In this document: positions 53,497 through 61,251 of the stretch, piece by piece
How the letters are laid out: the number at the start of each line of letters is the position of its first letter
Position numbering within the stretch: the first letter of the stretch is position 1
NCBI GenBank assembly: GCA_005503165.1
Contig: SCNT01000018.1
Location: 1-64,000, forward strand
Source of the DNA: Sphingomonadaceae bacterium 3R27E2-A
Lineage (GTDB): Bacteria > Pseudomonadota > Alphaproteobacteria > Sphingomonadales > Sphingomonadaceae
Direction of reading: 5' to 3'
DNA: 64,000 nt
Notes under the pieces: generated by a model
The model's database searches: none
What the model was told of the DNA's origin: nothing
What the model saw: only the letters and a program-made list of their open reading frames with translations
Translations under genes and position numbers: made by a program

Positions 53497-56400
53497 ATTT
53501 CAGCCGCTTCTTCGTCGACCGCCCGATCTTCGCGGCGGTCATCGCAATCTTCATCACGCTGATCGGCGCCTTCGCCTATCCGCAGCTGCCGCTCGCGCAA
53601 TATCCCGAGATTGCGCCGCCGACGATCAGCGTCACCGCCGCCTATCCGGGCGCCTCGTCCGAGACGATCGCCGAGACCGTCGCGGCGACGCTGGAGCAGG
53701 AGATCAACGGCGTCGAGGACATGCTCTACCTGCAATCCTCGTCGACGCAGGGGCAGGCGCAGATCACCGTGACCTTCCAGCCGGGCACCGACCTCGATGC
53801 CGCGCAGGTGCTCGTCCAGAACCGCGTCGCGCTCGCCGAGCCGCGCTTGCCCGAACAGGTGCGCCAGATCGGCGTGCAGGTGAACAAGCAGGAATCGGGC
53901 TTCCTGATGATCGTCGCGCTGACCTCAACCGACCCCGCGATCGACGTCGATTATGTCGGCAATTATGCCAACTCGACGCTGCGCGACCGGCTGCTGCGCC
54001 TCGAAGGCGTCGGCGGCGTGCAGATTTTTGGCGGCGGCTTCTATTCGATGCGGATCTGGATCGATCCCGACAAGGCCGCGGCGCGTAATCTGACCGCGCC
54101 CGAAATCGTCGCCGCGCTGCAGAGCCAGAATGTCCAGGTCGCGGGCGGTTCGGTCGGCGCCCCGCCCTATGGCAAGGGCAATCCCGCCTTCGAACTGCCG
54201 GTGCAGGTCCCCGGCCGCCTCGTCACGCCCGAGGAATTCGCCAATGTCGTGATCAAGACCGACACGTCGAACGGCGCGATCACACGGATCAAGGACATCG
54301 GCCGCGTCGAATTGGGCGCACAGGATTATGGCATCCGCGGCACCTTCGACGGCCAGAAGGGCATCGGCATGGCGGTGATCCAGCAGCCCGGCGCCAATGC
54401 GCTCAACGCCGCCAGTCTGGTGCTCGAAGAGATCAAGGCGGCGTCGAAGGATTTCCCGCCGGGGGTCAGCTATTCGATCCCCTACAATCCGACCGAATAT
54501 GTCGAGGCGTCGGTGACGGCGGTGCAGGAGACGTTGGTCGAGGCGATCTTCCTCGTCGTGCTCGTCGTGCTCGTTTTCCTGCAGACCTGGCGCGCCGCAA
54601 TCATCCCGATCGTCGCCATTCCGGTGGCGCTCGTCGGCACCTTCGCGGTGCAGCTTGCACTCGGTTTCTCGATCAACTCGCTCTCGCTCTTCGCGCTCGT
54701 GCTCGCAGTCGGCATCGTCGTCGACGACGCGATCGTCGTCGTCGAGGCGGTAGAGAAACATATCCGCGAGGGGCTGACCCCGCGCGAAGCCGCCCACCGG
54801 ACGATGGACGAGGTGTCGGGCGCGCTGGTCGCGATCGGGTTGGTGCTCGTCGCGGTCTTCGTGCCGACCGCCTTCGTCCCCGGTATTCCCGGCATCTTCT
54901 ATCAGCAGTTCGCGGTGACGATCGCCGCGGCGACGGTCTTTTCGCTGCTCACCTCGCTGACGCTGTCCCCCGCGATGGCGGCGCTCCTGCTGAAGCCGCA
55001 CGAGGAGCATCACGAACCGCCGAAGAACCGCGTCGCGCGCTTCTTCCGCACCGCCGCCGACAAGTTCAACAGCGGCTTCGACAAATTGTCCGAGCGTTAC
55101 GGCCGCACGACCGCGTCGCTCGTGCGCAAGACCACCGTGATGCTCGCCATCTATGCGGTGCTGCTCGCCGCGACCGGCTGGCGCCTCATCGACACCCCGA
55201 CCGGCTTCATCCCCGACCAGGATCAGGGCATTTTGATCGGGGTCGTCCAGCTGCCCCCCGGCGCGTCGCTCGACCGCACCAGCGAAGTGCTCGAACGCGC
55301 GCAAAAGGAAGTCACGAAGATCGAGGGCGTGCGCAATATCGCGACCTTCGCGGGGCTCGATGGCGCCAGCTTTTCGAGCGCTTCGAACGCCGGCACGATG
55401 TTCGTCAAGCTCACCGACTGGGACGAGCGCGGCAGCAAGCTCAGCGCGGCGGCGCTGTCGCAGCAATTGTCGGGCGTGCTCGCCAACGCGCTGCCCGAGG
55501 CGCAGGCCTTCGTCATCGCACCCCCCGCGGTGCAGGGTCTCGGTAACGGCAACGGCTTCACGATGATGCTCCAGGCGACCGGCGGGCAGAGCTACAAGGA
55601 GCTCGAGCAGGTCACCGGCGCGATGATGGGCGGCGCGGCGCAGATGAAGGACGTGCAACAGGTCTTCTCGCTGTTCAACACGGGAAGCCCGCGCATCTTC
55701 GCCGATGTCGACCGCGACAAGGCGCAGATCCTGGGGGTCGACCCGAGCCAGGTCTATGCCGCGCTCGGCACCTATCTGGCGTCGACCTATGTCAACGACT
55801 TCAATTTCCTCGGCCGCACCTTCCGCGTCACTGCGCAGGCCGAACCGACCTCGCGCGCCAGCATCGAGGATGTCGGGCGGCTGCAGGTGCGCTCGACCTC
55901 GGGCGAGATGGTGCCCTTGTCGTCGGTCGCGACCTTCCGCAACGACAGCGGCCCGACCCGCGTCGTGCGCTACAACCTCTTCCCCGCGGTCGAGCTGCAG
56001 GGACAGGCGGCGCCGGGCGTGTCATCGGGCACCGCGCTGACCGCGATGGAGGGGCTCGCCGACAAGACATTGTCGAACGGCTTCGCCTATGAATGGACCG
56101 GCCTCGCCTATCAGCAAAAGGCGGCGGGGAGCAGTTCGGTGCTGATCTTCCTGCTCGCGGTGGTATTCGTCTTCCTCGTGCTCGCGGCGCAATATGAATC
56201 GCTGCCGCTGCCGCTCGCGGTGATCCTGATCGTGCCGATGTGCATCCTTGCGGCGATGATCGGCGTCAATTTGCGCGGCATGGACAATAATATCCTGACG
56301 CAAGTGGGCCTCGTCGTGCTGATCGCGCTCGCCGCGAAGAATGCGATCCTGATCGTCGAATTCGCCAAACAGGCCGAGGAGGCCGACGGGATGAACAAAT

Positions 56401-56684
56401 ATGACGCTGCGGTCCACGCCGCGCGCTCGCGCCTGCGCCCGATCCTGATGACCAGCTTTGCCTTCATCTTCGGTGTGATCCCGCTCGCGACGGCGTCGGG
56501 TCCAGGACAGGAGATGCGCCAGTCGCTGGGCACCGCGGTGACCTTCGGCATGATCGGCGTGACGATCTTCGGGCTGATCTTCACCCCGCTTTTCTATGTC
56601 CTCTGCCGCCGCCTCGGCGACCGGGCTAACCGCTGGTTCCGGCGCAATAGGAAGACCGCCGACCGGCCGGTGGAGACTATCTGA
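53493..56684 (+). CDS. RND multidrug efflux permease (AcrB/MexB-like, HAE1 family)
   Basis: 1063 residues, full-length HAE1 transporter. FFVDRPIFAAVIAIFITLIGAFAY opens TM1; the proton-relay pair is in LAVGIVVDDAIVVVEAVE, and the partner Lys in ALAAKNAILIVEFAKQ. The large periplasmic loops contain EINGVEDMLYLQSSS and GASLDRTSEVL. It exports drugs, solvents or toxic metabolites with H+ antiport. GTG start is coupled to the adaptor stop; the stop and the next ATG share one base (TGATG). Confidence 0.96.
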   Translation: MNFSRFFVDRPIFAAVIAIFITLIGAFAYPQLPLAQYPEIAPPTISVTAAYPGASSETIAETVAATLEQEINGVEDMLYLQSSSTQGQAQITVTFQPGTDLDAAQVLVQNRVALAEPRLPEQVRQIGVQVNKQESGFLMIVALTSTDPAIDVDYVGNYANSTLRDRLLRLEGVGGVQIFGGGFYSMRIWIDPDKAAARNLTAPEIVAALQSQNVQVAGGSVGAPPYGKGNPAFELPVQVPGRLVTPEEFANVVIKTDTSNGAITRIKDIGRVELGAQDYGIRGTFDGQKGIGMAVIQQPGANALNAASLVLEEIKAASKDFPPGVSYSIPYNPTEYVEASVTAVQETLVEAIFLVVLVVLVFLQTWRAAIIPIVAIPVALVGTFAVQLALGFSINSLSLFALVLAVGIVVDDAIVVVEAVEKHIREGLTPREAAHRTMDEVSGALVAIGLVLVAVFVPTAFVPGIPGIFYQQFAVTIAAATVFSLLTSLTLSPAMAALLLKPHEEHHEPPKNRVARFFRTAADKFNSGFDKLSERYGRTTASLVRKTTVMLAIYAVLLAATGWRLIDTPTGFIPDQDQGILIGVVQLPPGASLDRTSEVLERAQKEVTKIEGVRNIATFAGLDGASFSSASNAGTMFVKLTDWDERGSKLSAAALSQQLSGVLANALPEAQAFVIAPPAVQGLGNGNGFTMMLQATGGQSYKELEQVTGAMMGGAAQMKDVQQVFSLFNTGSPRIFADVDRDKAQILGVDPSQVYAALGTYLASTYVNDFNFLGRTFRVTAQAEPTSRASIEDVGRLQVRSTSGEMVPLSSVATFRNDSGPTRVVRYNLFPAVELQGQAAPGVSSGTALTAMEGLADKTLSNGFAYEWTGLAYQQKAAGSSSVLIFLLAVVFVFLVLAAQYESLPLPLAVILIVPMCILAAMIGVNLRGMDNNILTQVGLVVLIALAAKNAILIVEFAKQAEEADGMNKYDAAVHAARSRLRPILMTSFAFIFGVIPLATASGPGQEMRQSLGTAVTFGMIGVTIFGLIFTPLFYVLCRRLGDRANRWFRRNRKTADRPVETI

Positions 56685-58093
56685 TGACCCGTACCATCCT
56701 GATCGCCGCAACGAGCGCGCTCGCGCTGTCGGCGTGCACCGTCGGCCCGCGCTATGTCTCGCCGGTCCCCGCGGCGCCGTCGCAGGCGCCCTTCCTCGAA
56801 GCGGGCAAGTCGCCCGCCTTCAGCGGCGAGCAGCCGCCGGGGCCGTGGTGGAGCCTGTTCGGCGATCCTTTGCTCGACCAGCTGGTGACCGAGGCGCTGG
56901 CCGCGAACACCGATCTGCGCGTCGCCGCCGCCAATCTGGCGCAGGCGCGCGCGGTGCTGCGCGAATCGCGCGCCGGGCGCCTGCCGACCACGACGATCGG
57001 CGCCAGCGGCACCTATGCCCGCCAGCGCAATCCGCTGGGGCCGGGATCGGTCGAGGGCGAGACCTATGACGTCGGGCTCGATGTCGGTTATCAGGTCGAC
57101 CTGTTCGGGCGCGTCGAAAGCGCGATCCGCGCGAGCCGCGCCGATGCCGATGCGGTACAGGCGGCATTCGACCTCACCCGCATCACCGTCGCGGCCGAGA
57201 CGACGCGCGCCTATACCGACGTCTGCTCGTTCAACCGCCAGATCGCGGTCGCCGAAGACACTTTGCGCATCCAGGAGCAGACCTTCGACCTGACGCGCCG
57301 CCTGTTCGAGGGCGGCCGCGCGACGCGGCTCGAGACCGGGCAGGCGGGCGCGCTGCTCGAACAGACGCGCGCCGCGATCCCCTCGCTCACCGCCCAGCGC
57401 TCGGCGGCGCTCTACCGCCTCGCCGTGCTAACGGGCAAACCGCCCGCCGAGGCGCCGCAGGCAGTGCTCGCATGCCAGGCGCCGCCCGAACTCAATCGCG
57501 CAATCCCCGTCGGCGACGGCGCGAGCCTGCTCGCACGCCGTCCCGATATCCGCCGCGCCGAGCGCCAGCTCGCCGCCGCCGCGGCGCGCGTCAATGTCGC
57601 GACCGCCGACCTCTACCCCAGCATCAGCCTCGGCGGGTCGATCGGCTCGACCGCGAACTCGATCTCCGGGCTGGGTTCGTCGGATGGTTTCCGCTTCTCG
57701 CTCGGGCCGCTGATCTCGTGGAACTTTCCCAATATGGAGGTCGCGCGGTCGCGGCTGAAGCAGGCCGAAGCCGGCGCCGAAGCCGCGCTCGCGACCTTCG
57801 ACGGCGCGTGGCTGACCGCGCTGCAGGAAAGCGAAAGCGCGCTCGCCAATTATGCGGGCGAGCTCGACCGCTTGGCGGCGCTGCGCCGCGCGGCGGTCGA
57901 AGCCGGCGAGGCGGCGCGCATCGCGCGGCTTCGCTACCAGGCGGGGCGCGAAAATTTTCAGGTCGTGCTCGACGCCGAGCGTTCGCTGGCGGCGATCAAC
58001 GCGAGCATCGCGCAGTCAGAGCAGCAGCGCGCGACGAACCTCGTGTCGTTGTTCCTCGCGCTGGGCGGCGGCTGGCAGGAACCGGCCGCCTAA
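56684..58093 (+). CDS. Outer-membrane efflux channel lipoprotein (NodT/OprM family)
   Basis: 469 residues. Lipobox ALSAC (Cys18). The two repeated OEP domains are seen as LVTEALAANTDLRVAAANLAQARAVL and LLARRPDIRRAERQLAAAAARVNVATADLYPSI, with GYQVDLFGRVESAIRASRADADA in between; WWSLFGDPLLDQL is the family entrance motif. It completes the tripartite pump with the two upstream genes. Ends at GGGWQEPAA, a typical NodT ending. An R5 repeat follows. Confidence 0.95.
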   Translation: MTRTILIAATSALALSACTVGPRYVSPVPAAPSQAPFLEAGKSPAFSGEQPPGPWWSLFGDPLLDQLVTEALAANTDLRVAAANLAQARAVLRESRAGRLPTTTIGASGTYARQRNPLGPGSVEGETYDVGLDVGYQVDLFGRVESAIRASRADADAVQAAFDLTRITVAAETTRAYTDVCSFNRQIAVAEDTLRIQEQTFDLTRRLFEGGRATRLETGQAGALLEQTRAAIPSLTAQRSAALYRLAVLTGKPPAEAPQAVLACQAPPELNRAIPVGDGASLLARRPDIRRAERQLAAAAARVNVATADLYPSISLGGSIGSTANSISGLGSSDGFRFSLGPLISWNFPNMEVARSRLKQAEAGAEAALATFDGAWLTALQESESALANYAGELDRLAALRRAAVEAGEAARIARLRYQAGRENFQVVLDAERSLAAINASIAQSEQQRATNLVSLFLALGGGWQEPAA

Positions 58094-58103
58094 TTCCAAC
58101 CTT

Positions 58104-58196
58104 CGTCATTGCGAGCAAAGCGAAGCAATCTCCAGCAGGCGGCCATCCTGACCGATCGCTGGAGATTGCCTCGTCGCTTCGCTCCTCGCAATGACG
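58104..58196. repeat. Small repeat with 12-bp terminal inverted repeats, family R5, copy B
   Basis: cgtcattgcgag and ctcgcaatgacg ends identical to 45896-45980, with inner gcaatctccagc...gctggagattgc. Lies between the convergent efflux-channel and nitronate monooxygenase genes and could fold as a terminator for both. Confidence 0.82.
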
Positions 58197-58201
58197 GATG
58201 A

Positions 58202-59170
58202 CTAGCCCGCGATCTTCGCGCGGACTTCCTCCGCCTGGCGCATGATGTTCTCGACAAGCTCGGCGCAGGTCGGAATGTCGTGGATCAGCGCCTGGCTCTG
58301 GCCGCTGGTCCAGATGCCGCCATCGACGTCGCCGTCGCGCAAGACATTCTCGCGCCCGCGCACGCCCGCCATCAGGTGCTTCACGTCGTCGAAGGTCTTG
58401 GTCGGGTCACGCTGGATTTCGGCAACTTCCATCGACACCGCATTTTTCGCGACGCGCGCGGTGTTGCGCAGCGTCCGGCCGACGAGCACCGTGTCGGTCT
58501 CGTTCGCATCGACGATGCGCTGCTTCACATTCTGATGGATCTGCGCCTCGACCGTCGCGCAGAAGCGCGTGCCCATGTTGACCGCATCGGCGCCGAGCGC
58601 GAGCGCGGCGACGAGGCTGCGCCCGTCGGCCATGCCGCCCGAGGCGACGATCGGCGTGTCGGGCAGCGCATCGACCGTCGCGGGCAGCAGCACGACGAGG
58701 CCGACATCGTCCTCGCCGGGGTGCCCCGCGCATTCGAAGCCGTCGATGCTGATCATGTCGACGCCCTTCTTCACCGCCGACACCGAATGGCGCACCGAGG
58801 TGCATTTGTGGATCACGGTGACATCGGCTTCCTTGAAGCGCGGCAGATGGTCGGTGGGCGCGCGGCCCGCGGTCTCGACGATCTTGATCCCGCTCGCGAT
58901 GATCGCCTCGCGATATTCGTCATAGGGAATGGGGTTGATCGACGGCAGCAGGGTCAGGTTCACGCCGAAGGGCTTGTCGGTGAGCAGACGGGTCTTCTCA
59001 ATCTCGTCGAACAGCGCCTGGCCGGTCGGATACATATGCGCGGTAATGAAGCCCAAGGCGCCGGCATTGGCGACCGCGGCGACCAGCGGGCCGTAGCCGA
59101 CGCCGGTCATGCCGCCCATCAGGATCGGGGTTTCGATGCCGAACTTCTCGGTAATGCGCGTCTTGATCAA
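58202..59170 (-). CDS. Nitronate monooxygenase / FMN-dependent 2-nitropropane dioxygenase-like
   Basis: 322 residues, TIM-barrel flavoprotein. LMGGMTGVGYGPLVAAVANAG at the N-terminus, VTVIHKCTSVRHSVSAVKKG, DGFECAGHPGEDDVGLVVLLP and VASGGMADGRSLVAALALGADAVNMGTRF are hallmarks. Members oxidise nitronates such as propionate-3-nitronate; some act as enoyl reductases. TTG at 59170 is the start: it is preceded by gggaggaagaa and begins IKTRITEKFGIETPI, the conserved start of the family; a longer reading crosses the promoter of the divergent amidohydrolase. Confidence 0.92.
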   Translation of the reverse strand: MIKTRITEKFGIETPILMGGMTGVGYGPLVAAVANAGALGFITAHMYPTGQALFDEIEKTRLLTDKPFGVNLTLLPSINPIPYDEYREAIIASGIKIVETAGRAPTDHLPRFKEADVTVIHKCTSVRHSVSAVKKGVDMISIDGFECAGHPGEDDVGLVVLLPATVDALPDTPIVASGGMADGRSLVAALALGADAVNMGTRFCATVEAQIHQNVKQRIVDANETDTVLVGRTLRNTARVAKNAVSMEVAEIQRDPTKTFDDVKHLMAGVRGRENVLRDGDVDGGIWTSGQSQALIHDIPTCAELVENIMRQAEEVRAKIAG

Positions 59171-59315
59171 TTTCTTCCTCCCGTCGCTGTCGTTGCAAGG
59201 CCCTTGGCGCGGCGGCAGGCAGTGATCAAGCCTGATGATTGCGCGTGCGCCTATGGCCAGCGGCGTGGGCTTGGGGCAGGATGATGCGCTGGTCGCAGCA
59301 ACAGGGAGAAAGCAC

Positions 59316-61013
59316 ATGACGGGCAGGAGGCGGATTGCGGGATCGATGGGGCTGGTCGCGAGCCTGCTCGCGCTGACCGCGGCACAGGCGGCCGAGGACC
59401 CTGCCTATGACGTCGTGATCCGCGGCGGCACGATCTACGACGGGTCGGGCAAGGCCCCGGTGAAGGGCGATGTGGCGATAACGGACGATCGCATCGTCGC
59501 GGTCGGCACGGTCGCGGGCAAGGGCCTTAGCGAGGTCTCCGCGGCGGGCATGGCGGTCGCGCCGGGCTTCATCAACATGCTGAGCTGGGCGACCGAATCC
59601 TTGATCGCCGATCCCAGGAGCCAGAGCGATATCCGCCAAGGCGTCACGCTCGAAGTCATGGGCGAGGGCTGGTCGATGGGGCCGATGAACGCCGAGATGA
59701 AGCGGCTGGAGACCGAGCGGCAGGGCGACATCAAATATGACATCGGCTGGACCAGCCTCGGCGACTATCTCTCCTGGCTCGAGAAGCGCGGGGTCGCGAC
59801 CAATGTCGCGAGCTTCGTCGGCGCCGCGACGGTGCGCGTGCACGAACTGGGCGAGGGCGATGTCGACCCGAATCCCGAGCAGCTCATGAAGATGCGTGCG
59901 CTGGTGCGGCAGGCGATGGACGAAGGCGCGCTCGGCGTCGGCAGCTCGCTGATCTACGCCCCCGGCTCCTATGCCGAAACCGACGAACTCGTCGCACTGA
60001 CCAGCGAGGCGGCGAAATGCGGCGGCATGTATATCAGCCATATGCGCTCGGAAGGCGACCGGATCGAGGAAGCGGTCGACGAGTTGATCGAGATTTCGCG
60101 CCGCTCGGGCGCGCCCGCCGAAATCTACCATCTCAAAATGGCCGGCCGAACCAACTGGGGCAAACTCGATTCGGTCGTGAAGAAGATCGAGGCGGCGCGC
60201 GCCGCGGGGCAGCGCATCACCACCGACATGTATCTCTACACCGCGGGGGCGACCGGGCTCGACGCCGCGATGCCGACCTGGGTGCAGGCGGGCGGGCTCG
60301 AGGCGTGGATCGAGCGGCTGAAAGATCCCGAAATCCGCGCGCGCGTCGCCGACGAGATGCAGAAGCCGGGCAGCGACTGGGAGAATCTCTATATCGGCGC
60401 GGGCGCCGACAAGATGATCCTCACCGGTTTCAAGAGCGAGAAGCTCAAACCCCTCGCCGGCAAGACCCTCGCCGACGTCGCCGCGATGCGGGGCACATCG
60501 CCCGAGGAGACCGCGATGGACCTCGTCGTCGAGGACGGCTCGCGCGTCGGCACCGTCTATTTCCTGATGTCCGAGGATAATGTCCGGCGTCAGGTCCAGC
60601 TGCCCTGGATGAGCTTCGGCTCCGACGCGGCGTCGCAGGCAGCCGAGGGCGTCTTCCTGAAATCGGGCGCGCACCCGCGCACCTATGGCAATTTCGCGCG
60701 GCTGCTCGGCCGCTATGTCCGCGACGAGAAACTGATTTCGCTCGAGGAAGCGGTGCACCGGCTGACCGCGATGCCCGCGGCCAATCTCGGCATCAAGCAT
60801 CGCGGCGCGCTGAAACCCGGCTATTATGCCGATGTCGTGGTGTTCGACCCCGCGACGATTGCCGACCGCGCGACCTTCGAAAGCCCACATCAATATTCGG
60901 TCGGGGTGCGCGACGTCTTCGTCAACGGCGTGGCCGCGCTCAAGGACGGCGAGCCGACCGGCGCCACCCCCGGCCGCGCGGTGCGCGGCGCGGGTTATGC
61001 AAATTGCCGATGA
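59316..61013 (+). CDS. Amidohydrolase-family protein, D-aminoacylase-like with degenerate metal site
   Basis: 565 residues. Signal peptide (MTGRRRIAGSMGLVASLLALTAAQA) predicts periplasmic export. Domain start DVVIRGGTIYDGSGKAPVKGDVAI is typical, but the GFIDxHxH metal motif is replaced by PGFINMLSWATES, so both histidines of the first strand are missing. Later motifs remain: YISHMRSEGD, EIYHLKMAGRTNWGK, MSFGSDAASQA and NLGIKHRGALKPGYYADVVVFD. It may have lost hydrolase activity or use a single-metal site, as some D-aminoacylases do. An agggagaaag site supports ATG 59316. Divergent from the nitronate monooxygenase gene. Confidence 0.9.
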   Translation: MTGRRRIAGSMGLVASLLALTAAQAAEDPAYDVVIRGGTIYDGSGKAPVKGDVAITDDRIVAVGTVAGKGLSEVSAAGMAVAPGFINMLSWATESLIADPRSQSDIRQGVTLEVMGEGWSMGPMNAEMKRLETERQGDIKYDIGWTSLGDYLSWLEKRGVATNVASFVGAATVRVHELGEGDVDPNPEQLMKMRALVRQAMDEGALGVGSSLIYAPGSYAETDELVALTSEAAKCGGMYISHMRSEGDRIEEAVDELIEISRRSGAPAEIYHLKMAGRTNWGKLDSVVKKIEAARAAGQRITTDMYLYTAGATGLDAAMPTWVQAGGLEAWIERLKDPEIRARVADEMQKPGSDWENLYIGAGADKMILTGFKSEKLKPLAGKTLADVAAMRGTSPEETAMDLVVEDGSRVGTVYFLMSEDNVRRQVQLPWMSFGSDAASQAAEGVFLKSGAHPRTYGNFARLLGRYVRDEKLISLEEAVHRLTAMPAANLGIKHRGALKPGYYADVVVFDPATIADRATFESPHQYSVGVRDVFVNGVAALKDGEPTGATPGRAVRGAGYANCR

Positions 61014-61045
61014 GGAGAAATGGCGCGCCCCGACCGGCGACGGCG

Positions 61046-61126
61046 CAACCTATGTTTTCGCTTTTTGGGGCTCTGGAACTCGCCCAACGCACAATGCTCG
61101 CCTGGGCATCGGCGCAACATAGGTTG
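61046..61126. repeat. 11-bp inverted repeat in the gene-free gap 61014-61251
   Basis: caacctatgtt (61046-61056) and aacataggttg (61116-61126) are exact inverses, each preceded by ggcg. The 59-base interval contains ctttttgggg. The gap lies between convergent genes and holds no convincing gene; the element may act as a terminator or be a repeat remnant. Confidence 0.55.
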
Positions 61127-61251
61127 TTGCCCGCGCTACGCGCAATACAGGCCGTCGCATTGCAACCGGTCGCTCCCAGGGCATCCTGCGACCACCCTGC
61201 CCGACGCGACCGGCCGCTCCCCAAACATGGCGCCGGCAGCCTCGGACTTGG

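Noticed and set aside
53925..55658. 577-codon minus-strand frame inside the RND permease gene
   Set aside because: Composition is mostly Arg, His, Asp and Glu with no domain; it mirrors the permease coding strand.
59226..60893. 555-codon minus-strand frame opposite the amidohydrolase
   Set aside because: No recognisable motif; antisense to a gene with signal peptide, ribosome site and conserved motifs.
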